A stretch of DNA of 64,000 nt. It comes from Xiphias gladius (Eukaryota; Chordata; Actinopteri; Istiophoriformes; Xiphiidae). A program made the translations under genes and the position numbers. The stretch is from positions 22,994,001 through 23,058,000 of the forward strand of contig NC_053413.1 in the NCBI RefSeq assembly GCF_016859285.1, given 5' to 3'. The notes under the pieces were generated by a model that ran no database searches, had not been told where the DNA came from, and was given only the letters and a program-made list of their open reading frames with translations. Positions 26,690-39,100 of this stretch are shown piece after piece. How positions within the stretch are numbered: position 1 is the first letter of the stretch; each line of letters starts with the position of its first letter.

Positions 26690-27157
26690 ATCTGTGGTGT
26701 GTTTGATGTGGTATGGGAGTCGATGAGTATGGGCGTCAATGTGGTTAATTTTTGCCCAATAGAGTGTGTGTATATATGTAGGTAGTATATAAATCTGGGT
26801 TAGGAATATTCAAAGTCTAGCACAGGGCTGAGTCATCAGGGAAGTAAAGTGAGTAGAGAGTTGACTCACTCCTCCGATGACATGACTTTAATCCATTAAA
26901 AACAAAAAGGTAAATGGTTGGGAGGAGACACATTAGTTTGCAACGGGTACATGTTTTACCGGACCCGAAGCTAATAAAATAATACAGAAAAAAAAAAATC
27001 AATACTCCCGGTGCAGAGATCCAAACGTGCATTTTTTTTTTTTTTTTTTTTTGGCCGAGTCCGTATCTTTTCACGGGAGTGGAACCAAACAGCGGAACAC
27101 GGACGTTTTCAATGTCAACACTTCCTGTTGTGTTTTTCTGATTTTCAAACCAGGAAG
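26690..27157 (+). promoter_or_regulatory. Candidate ncstn promoter and 5' leader
   Basis: This short spacer must hold the ncstn start site. It contains a T tract at about 27031-27052 and an ETS-type ACTTCCTG near 27119-27126. A nine-residue upstream ORF (ATG at 27112, TGA ending at 27141) lies 16 nt before the ncstn ATG. In mammals NCSTN shares a head-to-head promoter with COPA; here it follows the 3' end of copa, so that arrangement cannot apply. Confidence 0.45.
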
Positions 27158-30100
27158 ATGGATTTGCTGTCGAACAAATGGATAATTAATTTTCTAATTT
27201 GTTGGTTTTCCATCGGTAAGTTGTGGCCCAGCAGTCTCTAATGTGCGTGACCACGTATTTGTTCGCGAGCGAAGTGTGTTTCTGTGTCCGTCGGTTACCT
27301 TGATGGACTTCTTTGTACTCGGAGCTAGCCGAATGCTAGGCTAGCCAGCGTTAGCAAAAGCTCCCCTGTTCGGCTTTAATCTCCATCGCTGGCATTTTTT
27401 TTTTTTTTAAATACAAGATTTACAATGGAGTTCAATGTTGCAGTGATCCCCACCTCATTTCCATCAGCCGGGGTTTCGGAAATGATCTTATGCTTATTTT
27501 ATCAAGTCTTTTCGATGACTTTTCTCTGTCTGAGCCCCTTCATTGGAGCAACCCAGCATCGGCGTGACTGCTCGTGATTCCCCGGCTGCGGCCGCCCGGG
27601 GCTCGATTGATTAGATGCTATAACTTGATGCCAGATCATACATATGTGTATATTTTTTTGTAGTTTTAATGTTTAGTTTGAGTGTCACCAAACAGACACG
27701 GCAGGCGAAGTGCCAGTGAAGTCGCTTTCCCATCTTTTGGGTGCCCCAGTAAATTCGGCACACAACTGACCAGCCAAACCTGCAGTTTATTTGAATTAAA
27801 ACGTTTTTTGTTTTTTTGTTTTTTATTTCACACTTGTGCTGTTGGTTTTAAGTGCGTTCAGGTCAAAGGGTGCGAGAACAACAGGTGGGCCAATCCGAAA
27901 ATCCTTACCCACAGTTTCACATGTAGGTATGTTAGTCTGGACAAAGCAGCATCAAATTGCCAATATTTCGAAAGGAGCTACCTGGGATTTCTTTTTCCTC
28001 AGATAAGAGAGAAGATACTCTGTCCATACAAGAGGGCTTCAGTCAGTGAATTGTGTTTGTTTACTTGTTTATGGATCTACTAAACGCGTTAAACCCAAGG
28101 AACAGCATATTAAAGCGTGAGCAGAAATTATTTTCTAACATGCTGCCAAGTTGTCCAGAAACTCAGGCAGCCAACAATTGAAATCGGTCAGTAAAAAAAG
28201 TTTAAAAGCAGCGATGGAAGAGCTACCCTGATTTAACATTTAGTAAAAGTACAAAAGTATTAAAGTAAAAGGACCTGCAAGGCAGAATGGTGTGTATTTA
28301 TGTGTATACGTATATGTATATGTATAAATTACTGATGCTTCAACACATAAGCAGTTTAATGACACTGCTGCCTGAGGTGGAGCTCATTTTAACCACTTTA
28401 TAAACTGTTGGACAGTTTAATCTATAGAACAGTATCATATTTTACAAATTGATTATATGTAATGTTCATAAAATCTCAATTTATAATGTAATTAGTAACT
28501 CCAGCTGTCAGATAAATGTAGTGGAGTAAAAAGTACAGTATTTTCCTCTGAAATGTAGTGGAGCAGAAGTATGAAGTACCGTGAAATTGAAATACTCAGG
28601 TGAAGTAAAAGTACCTCAAAACTGTAGTTAAGTACAGTACTCGAGGTTATGTACTTAGTTATTTTCCACCACTGTTAAAAAGGCAAAGTAAATCAGTATA
28701 AACAAAATACTTCTTTAATCAAAACATTAAGGACTGTCTAAATGAACGCTCAAGTGGTCTCTTATAAGTAAACACCATATCACCTTTCACCATTGATAAG
28801 CCGTGATTTGGCCTGTTGTTTTTGGCAACTTTATGTTTAATGGAAGGCCATGACACAGTGTGACAGTATTAAATATGAGCCTAAGTGTTGTTTTCAAACC
28901 TTCAAACCTGTTTTTATTTTAATTTATTACAACAACATGCTGATGATGGACAATAGCAGCAGCAGGGCATTGATGGATTTAATCAACTGATGAGCTACAA
29001 GTCAGACCTGTAGAGTCATTTCACTTTCCCTTCTTCACTGGGATGTCAGGGGTCAGGGTGCGATACACGAAGACAAACCCGGAGGTAATAGAGATCAGGT
29101 TGCACCAGGGCCTTAATCCAGATTCGCTGATCTAAACTAGGTCTCTCTGTTTTCTATACCACTGTGGCTCTCTTGTTATCATTTGTATGATCATTTTCCA
29201 AAGAAAGGTTTGTGAAGGGATTCATAATAAAGGCAAACAAGCTGCAAAAAACACAACACAGGAATAAATGGAAGGATAAAATTCATATGTGATCCATGTC
29301 TGATCCAGAAATTAGGAATGTGTTTTTTTTCCAAATACGAGATAATTTTTTGTGAACAGCTAAATCCTACTTGTTTGTGCCAGAAATTCCAGCTTTTATC
29401 TCTGAATTAAATTGTCCCGATCTTAAAAATGACCTAATGTCAAACTGTCCTCCGCTGTGCAGTTGTAATGGTGCTTTTTTTTCTCTTTTCTTTTTTTCCC
29501 CTTGCAGGTGTCAACTGTAATTCAGTGGAAAAGAAGATTTATGTGCATCTCAATTACACTGTCCCATGTGTGCGACTGCTCAATGCAACACATCAAATCG
29601 GCTGCCAGTGTGAGTAAAGCAACAAATTTAAGTGATGCTAAGAGCTCATCATTGATCTCCAAGAGGAATTTGACGAACTGCTTGTTGAAGTTTGCAGTAT
29701 CTTAAATGTACAGTGTTTGTGTGTCCTCAAGCTGTCTAAGAATCTTTCTTTCACTTTGTACAAGTTTTAGTATGAAAAAGCTTATTACACAATGATTTTA
29801 AAGATTTATTTATTTTCTTTTTTGGGGGGGGGGGCGTTGCTCCAGGCAGTTGAAGTTTGGGGAAGCACAAATCAATTCTGTAGCTTTGAGCGTAAGAAAT
29901 GAATTACCCAAGAGCGTCACCTGTCGCAAGATGCAGCTGAAAAACAGGCTGTGTCTGCAATAAATTTGTGCATCAAAAGCTGCTAGAATGTAGTGTTAAC
30001 TGTTGTCATACTACAAAAGCCACAGCAGGGGCAATTTTGTCTGTGCTGCGTCGAAACGTTTCATCCCTGAACCTTTGCAGTAAAGGGGGACGAGGCCTTG

Positions 30101-33100
30101 TGGGCACTCATGGACAGACAAACTCAGTTTTATCTGACACGGCTGTCAGAGGGGTTGATATTTATTTTCCTCTTTCTGATTTCAGCCTCTCTGTCGGGTA
30201 ATGTGGGCGTGCTCCATCTGCTGGAGTCCGAGGAAAACCTGGACTGGGTCCTGCGCTCTGGTCCCAACCCTCCTTATATGGTCATCCTGGAGTCCCCTCT
30301 GTTTACCAGGTACAGTTCCCATGTCCCAGCCTGCAGAGGGAGGACCCACAGTCAAGTTTAATGACAGTTAATCTTGCTCTCTGTCTTCTGGGGATCACCT
30401 ACTGACACAGTGAATCTTTTTTCGATTTTTTTTTTTTTGAAGACAAAAAAATTGGCATTTGGTAACATTTTTGATGGAAATCCATTGTTATATTTGACTG
30501 TTTGTTATCAAGCAAAAATTAATAGAAAATAGTTAATGGATTAGACAACAGTGAAAATAACCCTAATTTAGTTCAGTAATTCTTGACTTTTCCTTCAATT
30601 ATGGAAAATCTTTTCTGTGTAGAGTAGCAGATGGGTGAGAATTTATATCTTCAGGACATGGCAGTAAAAACCCAGTCAGTCATAAATTGTCAGTTACAGT
30701 AATGTACAGTAAATTTGGCAAATTTTACCTGTCTGACCCCGAGGAACGCAACTTGAAACACATTTCAAACCCACGTCTGACCTGTATTTGTATCCGTGTG
30801 GTCTCCCCTGCCCCTCGCTGACCGACCGCCCCGTCAGATCCATCATGATGAAGCTGAAGAGCGGCTCCAGCAGGGTGGCGGGCGTTGCGGTTGTGGCGCC
30901 AAAAACGAACCCAGCCGGGAGCTTCTCTCCGCACACCGCCTGTCCCAACGAGAACTCAGGTGGGCGGGGATCTGCGAGCCATGGCTTGCTCTTCGGTCTT
31001 GCACAAGTTACAGAAATAAATTTTAGTTTTATGATCCTCAAGCTCTTGAAGTCACAAGGTGTAGTCGGTTCAGATTTAATGTTGTGTGAATGATTTCTGA
31101 AATGTAGCAGTGGCACCAGTTAATCATGTTTGTCCTCACAGCAGAGATTTAATGTCTCATAATTTTATGTTTTTTTAATTATGTCCTTTTACTCAAGTAA
31201 AAGTAGCAAATACACTATAAAAATACTCTGGGACAAGTTGAAGTCATTCAAAGTATTTAAACTGACCACTGCGGTCAAATAAATGCAGTGGAGTAAAAAC
31301 TACAATATTTCCCTTTGAAATGTTGTGAAGTATGGGCATAAAGTAGCAGAAAACTGAAATATCTGTACTTAAGTGCAGTGCTTGATTAAAGATACTTACC
31401 CCCCCTTTTTTTTTCCTCCTCTCTGTCTGGTTTTGGTTTTAAATTCCAGGCTGTGTGTGTGACCATAGTTTTTATGTTTTCAAGATTTGCATCAGGCACC
31501 GATACAAAAGTTCAGCTCGTACAGTGGCTTTAAAAAGCTAATCTTCATGTTTTATTATTTTACAGTGTAACATTACTGTGTAGGTGAATAGATTGTTTTA
31601 ACAATGATCAACAGAAAAATTGCTAATTAATTTTGAAAAATAAATCATGAAATTTCCATTTTAATGGTGTTAATCATTGATTTAATTTTCAATCAGAAAT
31701 CAGGAAGCTAAACGGACTCACTATTTTTAGCCTCAGTGTATTTACATGGCTTTGAAGAAACCTACTTATGCGGTACACGCTTCATACGTGCCTGCTCTGG
31801 TGTTCCTGATGATGATGTTCGCTCTATGTATTTCCCCTCAGGTGTTTATTCAGAGACCTACGGCCCAGACATGGCCCATTGTAATGTGACAATGTGGAAC
31901 CCTCTGGGAAACGGGTTGTCCTATGAGGAGTTTGACTTCCCCATCTTCTCTCTCAAAGACGACAATGACACTCAGGTCATCCGACAGGTAAATGGGACAG
32001 CAGATACTTTGTCTGTTACTCCCATATGGATCGACAGGCACTGCGTCGTTCAGCTTTGTTGTCACTGCACAAAATGGCTGTCTGGTTGTTCTCCTGTTGA
32101 CTCCGGCGTAGGAGAATAGATGTCCCTCCAAGTACAGCTACAGTAGAATCTGATCTGAACTCTGTGTTAGCATGTTGTGGCACATTATGTTGAGATGATT
32201 TATCAAAACTCACAAATCATTTGCTTCCTTTCCACTGTTGCTTGTGACAAAAAAGAGACAGATCCTATGACGTAGGTTTTAGACATGCTCTTCTGATGCC
32301 ATGTAAGTGTGCACACTGTTCTTTTCCGCGGTGGGCTTTATGTTTTCACAGATTACAGCGAACACAGAGCTGCCGAGCTCAGTGTGAACTGCGACTTGCA
32401 GGTCTCTCTTTATCTCAGCTTTCGGTTTCAGCTGACTGATAGTGGCGGACTGTGCATTTACAGTTGCCCCCTGGCAAATTCTTTATATCGCTCTGTGAGG
32501 GACTGTGTCGGTGACTTTTTGTTCACGGAAACGTTTTAGTCCAGAGGTTATATTCATGTTGTGGTTTATTTGTGTCGGTTTAAAACTTTGTGGTCGGTCT
32601 CTGCTTCTAATAAAATGGCAGGGTGGACGAGGGAAACTGTTCTGTAAACTGACAGTTTCGGGTTTTATCCCCAAAGCAGCTACGTTGTCAAAGTGATAAA
32701 TTTAGTTCCAGACACGGTATTTAGTATTATCGGGTCCACACCTGCCAATGTACCCGAGAGCGAGGAGCCAGACTCAGTTGTATATGTTTTAACTTGTTCT
32801 CAGGATTGAAAACTATGCGAGATACACTAAAATATTATAATGTTATCATGGATTCTGTGTCTGTAGAAATAAACCCACACACGAAGAGGTTTCATATGTG
32901 TACGCTTTGCTCCGTTCACAGTGTTTCTTGGACCATAACCATGCTGTGAACGGCAGCACTCCTCAGTACCCGCTGTGTGCTATGCAGCTCTACTCCCACA
33001 TGTCCGCCGTCACCAACACAGCCACCTGCATGAGGAGAAATTACATCAACTTCAGCATCAGCCCAGGTATTTACACTACATGAATAAATGTGTGAAATAA

Positions 33101-36100
33101 GAAGAAATATATATGGATTTATTTATTTGTTTGTTTTAAATTTATTTTGTGGCATTTTATAAAGGCCGTAAAACTTTTTCAGAGGGAAAATCTAATTAAA
33201 TACAAGAAAATACTCTGTTTTTGAACAATTCTAACCGATGTCCGTATTTGTTTTTTATCCTGTGTCGTCTTTCAGAGATGGTGTGTGACCCATTGGGTGA
33301 CTATAATGTTTGGGCCTCCACCAGGCCTCTCAACAACACGGCCAAGGGCCACAAGATGTGGGAGAGCGTGGTCATCGCAGCGGCCAGGGTGAGTTGCGGG
33401 AAAGAGTCCTCCCCCTGATTATAGGCAATCAAATAGGCTTGTACCAATATTTCAGTAAAGTACAACATTTGTTACATATTAGCGTGCAGATGCTCATGGA
33501 AGTTTATGAAAAGCATTAACATTTCTCCGGTCAGTTTCTGCAGTGATCTCACTCACTTTGAAAGCTCTCCAGTGTAAAAGTCGAGTCCAAGCTAAGCCCT
33601 GCTCTGTGACGTATGTCATGTGATGTTGCAGTCACGGCTAGTTAAAGTCAGTGTACACACAGTTTTTCCTGCTTGTGGTTCTACTGTAAATAAATCTCCA
33701 TGAAGTGATTGGGCAGCAGAGGCGCCTCCTTTGTCCTCGCCCTGCGTGCACAGTGCTGTGCACGAGTATTTGGAGCAAAAAGAAAAGTGAGGACGCTTTC
33801 AAGAATAATTTTTATTCATCAGTGAACTTTATACAAAGTGCAGCAAACAGGAAAAACGTAAATCAAATCGATATTTGCTTCGACCGCCCTTTGCCTTTAA
33901 AGCAGTGCCAGTTATCCTCTGTATACCTAAACACAGTTTTTCAAGGTACATGGCAGATTGTTCCAAGCGTCTTGGAGAACTTGCCACAGTTCTTCTGTGG
34001 ATTTAGGCCGTCTCCGTGTCCTCTGTCTCTTCATGTAATCGCAGACCCACTCTGTGGGGGCCATGCCATCTGGGACAGCCGTTAATGCATTAGTGGACCG
34101 ACAGAAAATGAATTGGCAACTATTCTGCTAGCTGATAATCAAGTCATTTTTTTAAGCAAAAATTCTAATCGTTCTTTGTTTCCAGCTTTTCTGATCTGAG
34201 GATTGTCTCTGTTTGGAGAGACTTCAGATATCTTTAGATCTTGGACTGTTGGTCAGACAAAACAAGACATTTGAGGACATTACCTTGGGGTGTAGGAAAA
34301 CTGTAATGGACATTTTATTAACTAAAAGATAAGTCAATTAGTTGAGAATATAACCGGAAGATTACTTAATAGGGAAAATAAGCGTTTGTTGCAGTCCTGC
34401 TGTACACGTTACACAGAATCTCATTATACTGTAGGTAAACCACAAGACCAGATGGACTACATTTGGCCACATTTTGATTTCTGGAATGATGAAAACAGGT
34501 CATGGCAAGTGGAACTGACCTACCTAACCAAATATGATCTTGATAGATCTTCTCCCCTCTCCTCTGCAGTTGGACAGCAGGTCTTTTTTCTTTGACATCG
34601 CTCCAGGAGCAGAGAGTGGAGTCTCAGGGTTCGTCACCCTGCTGGCAGCCGCTCACGCCCTGCGTAACGCCACCCAGGAGGCCCAACCCAACCGCACCAT
34701 CCTCTACGCCTTCTTCCAGGGGGTCGGTTTTTTTCCACACCATCGCATGCACCATTGTGCTTGATCAACGCACGAAATTGGATTTTGTTTGGAGTGCGCT
34801 ACCAGCCTTGCTCATGTTTTCTGTACTTTTTGTTTGACTCTTTGACCCCAGGAAACCTTTGACTACATAGGCAGTTCGAGGATGGTGTATGACATGGAGA
34901 ACAATCAGTTTGCAGTGGACCTGGACAATGTTCACTCAGTACTGGAGGTTGGACAGGTGTGTGTTGTCGACTTTTCAAGTAACTTTTGTATCAACCTGCA
35001 GATACTAATAGATTTTTAATGTAGCATGAATACTTCATGCTACATTTTTTTTTTAAATAACTTCAATATAAGGCAAGGTATTTGTTTAAACTTTTTGGTT
35101 TTCCTAAGATGATACCGGGTTTTGGTGTAGATACAAAAATGATGTATACGGAAAGTGGTGAAATTATGATTTAACAGTTTCTGACTTTGAGAACGCACGC
35201 ACAGCGAGGTGCAGACCAGTGTGAGCTTCAACGCTTCAAGTTCATCACAGTAAAAACACGTCAAACAACTCTTCTGCGGTACATCCTGCTTTTTGTTCAC
35301 CACACGTTTTCAGCCAACTTGTCCTCATCAAAATTATAATTTTACTGAAAAACTCTCTCTTTGTATCAAGACACCCAACCCCGCTTAACACAATTTGACG
35401 GATTACATTAATGACTCTGAAACATCACCCATGCGACCTTAATCATGTTTTTATGTTATTACTACATTTTAAACAATTGCTGGGGGTATGCTGGGGGCAA
35501 GCACTCTGATTGGTCAAAGTTATGGTATAAACATGTTGATGCTAAAATAGTTGTGGCTGGACCTTGTACTGTTCACTTTTACCATTGTTAACAGAATCAG
35601 TAAACAACATGTGCCTGACCTTTTTATCACCATAATATCATAAGCCTTACGTTATGTTTATGTGGGTATCTAGTGTGTAAGTTTGTTGAATTTTTCTCGC
35701 CATAGGTGGGACTTCGTGCTGACTCCAGACTGTGGCTTCACACTGACCCCGTGTCGAGGAGGAACAACAGCGTCAACACAGAGGTTTGCATCAGCGTATA
35801 TCTTAAGAGTTTCCTTTCCCCTCATTTGGCGCAGCTCTACTAGCCACAGAAAGATAGCGCTGTTGAAATGGGCCAAAAGAGAAATTTGATTATTCCCTCT
35901 AAAAAAAAAACCCACCTAGGTTCGAACCATTCGAATGTCTATTTTTGCGCATTATGTCCAGAAGATGGCAAACAAATACAACGAGAAACATAACTACTTG
36001 GGTGCGTATTTTCGAGATGTGCCCGCACGTTGCTAGCGTCGGAATGGTCGGCTAACTGCTTACATGGCTTGTGTACAACTTCATCTCGAGGCTCCACAAC

Positions 36101-39100
36101 TTTGCCATCTACAGACCAAAATCTGAAGTATTTCCAGAGGGAGCTTTTTGGACGCCCGGAGTGCAAACCGCTCTCCCTGTAGCCGAGTCGGGTGATGATC
36201 TCCCTGCCATCGTTACCACGTGGTTGTTGTTGAATTAGTCGCTTGTTTCAGTTGGTGCTACTTTTCATTTTAAATCTATAAAAGTGACGCTGTGTGACTC
36301 ATAACTAAGTCATGCAGTGCATTCAGTCCAGCGGCCCATGGCCCAGGATTTTTCAAATATAAAATCCAATTTTAGAGCATTCGTTGACAGCCCTAGAGGA
36401 TGAAATCACTGCTGGAGAAAATGGGAATTTCGATTTATAGCATAATAATCATTAGATGAACCTCATGAGAGGAGAATTAAGTTGAAATAAATTAATATAA
36501 AATTGAAATCCTGTTTCTTAGAAGATTCTCACAAAATGGAAAACCATATGGAAAATATCCTTAAGCACTAAAGCAAAAAAAAAAAATTAAATTATTATGA
36601 AAAAAAGTACTTTCAAATTGTGAGGGGTCAAAATTAAGGCATTTCTGAGTTGACGATTACCTGTAAAACTCGCCACAAATCTAAATATTAGATAACAATA
36701 GACTTGGCTAAAAAAGAGGAAACTAGAAACAGGAAAGAAATAATAATAATAATCTTTTTGTTTCAGGTGGAGGGGCTCATCACAAACTTGCGCCTGGCTG
36801 CCACAGGTTTAAGCGTCTCACCGGAAGTGCCCGGTTTCTCTCAGCCACTCCCGCCATCTTCCTTCCAGCGTTTCCTGCGAGCTCGGCCAATCCCCGGTGT
36901 TGTTCTTCAGGATCACGAGTCTGCGTTCACCAATAGGTGATTCGGGGTTTCTTAAGCTACCCAGCTACGCACTACAACAATTTATCACGATGGCTGTATC
37001 TGGTACTTTGAGGAACTAACGTTTGTTTATTTCTTTTTTTTTTTTTCTGTTCTGTGCGCAGGTTCTATGAGAGTATGTATGATAATGCAGAATACCTGAA
37101 CATATCTTACCCGTCAAACCTGACGCCAGAGGAGCAGCTAGAATTTGTCACTGACACTGCTAAGGTATTTGTATTAATCCCCTGTTTTCCAATGTTAAGT
37201 TACCTTCCCAGAGCCAACCTACAACCTCTGCCTCGCTCATCGTGGTTCTGCTTTGGACGTGTGTAATTTCAAGTATAGAGATGTTTGACTGTACTCGTCT
37301 TGGCTTTGATGTCAACACGAGACAGACCCTCCTAGACCTGAGTAGATGAATGCACTTGCCGGGTTGTCGTCACTCTTTTGCTTTCATTTTCAACCTGGAA
37401 AATGATGATGGCTTTTTTTTTTTTTTTTTTTTTTGTGGGTAAACGTAAAATTTCTTCTAAACTATCAAACAAAATCAGTGCAAAAATACAGCATGTTGAA
37501 TATAGATAATAGGCCATGTTATTGCCAACTCATTCTACTTTCTTTGGGCTCATTATTTCAGGTTGTTAGCATTAAACAAATCAGTGAATGTATCTGGATC
37601 TCAAAGCCGTATAACTGTCTCAACCTCAAGGATACCAAGTTTACTCTTAGCTGTGGTTAAAAGTCTCGTCTTTTTTTTTTTATTACAAGGACAGGATAAT
37701 TCAGGATCAGGATCATTTTAGATGAGAAACATTTAAATGTGACTCTTTTGATAGAGTTTAAATATCTGAGCTCCGTGTTTGAGAGTTTTGAGCAACAGGT
37801 AATCATGCCATCCTCTAAACCTCCTCTTGTTGTTTGCTGACTGCTCCGTATTAAAAACCTCAAAGAGAAAACCCGTCTTTCAGTGTTTAAGCTGCCTTTG
37901 CGACGCTTCCATTTCTAGAGCTTAATACGGATACTGTCTAATAAAGACTTCCTTCATTTCTCCTCATGCAACTGTCAGGCGGTGACTGAGGTGGCCACCA
38001 TGGTTGCTCGGGCTCTGTACAGGCAGGCAGGAGGAGCAGAAACCCAGCTGAGCAGCATTAATGCAGACCCTCAAATAGTAAGACTGTTTGATTTTATTTG
38101 TTGAGTAAATAAATATGTTTGAAGCTTTGCAGCTATCTTATCTACAAGTTCACTGTTGCTATGTAAGGTATATTTGCCTCCACCTTTTCCTTTGACTGAT
38201 ATCTGTAATTATCACGACCTGAAGAGTATTTCTGTACTTTGTCCCTCTCTCTTTCACTCAGTATCATTTGAACGATGACATTGGTCTTTCTGGTTTAATT
38301 GTCCTTGAAAAAAGTCTTAAATTCTTTCCTTTTCCCGTTGCTGAAAACTTGCAGTAGGCACCATGTTTCCTGTCACATGACACTTGTTCGACCCCTATTC
38401 ACGCTCTCACGAATTACACTTTTCTGACGCTGATGCTTTTAGATCATTTTTTTGTGTGTAGTGCCTGTTGTCGATTTATTATTTACTTTACTTTTCTTCC
38501 TATATTTTTACTTCCTACTTCAGTTACTCTAAATGGGCTTTTAAATAATTCATCATTATTTCGGAAACAAAGACTAGCAGAGGTTTTACTTTTGCTTTTC
38601 TGTGACAGATTTTCCTCGGTGAATTCTGTGGCGCTGAGGTCTGTTTCTGTTTGCTTTCTCTCAGGTCACTCAAATTCTGTACAGTTTCCTTGTTCGGTCA
38701 AATAACTCCTGGTTCCAGCAACTGATCTCATCGGACTTCATGAGTCATCTGAGTGAGTTGGGATAAGAGCTAATCCTTTTTTTTAACTACATCGGGGGGA
38801 AATGATGAATGTCACTATTGCACTTTGGTATATTTACTCCAAACGGGCAGTCAGCTACCCTTTTGTGACTATCGACGTGGGGAAAGAACAGAGGGAACAA
38901 ACTGATAAATGTCCAGACACAAAACTTTATTTCTTCTGTTTTCTTTCTCTCAGCTGACAGGCCCTCAAACTTCTATGTCAGCGTGTTCCAGCAGTCCAGC
39001 GAACTGACCTTTCTGGTCCAGCACCTGCTGGCTAACCTGACAGGCAGCACCGTCAACATCACCCAGGACAATTGCCAGAACCAGAGAGAGGATGAGAAGG

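Noticed and set aside
35919-35928. GGTTCGAACC, a perfect tRNA B-box-like motif
   Set aside because: No A-box or cloverleaf can be formed with the A-rich sequence upstream; it is probably part of the adjacent hAT fragment.
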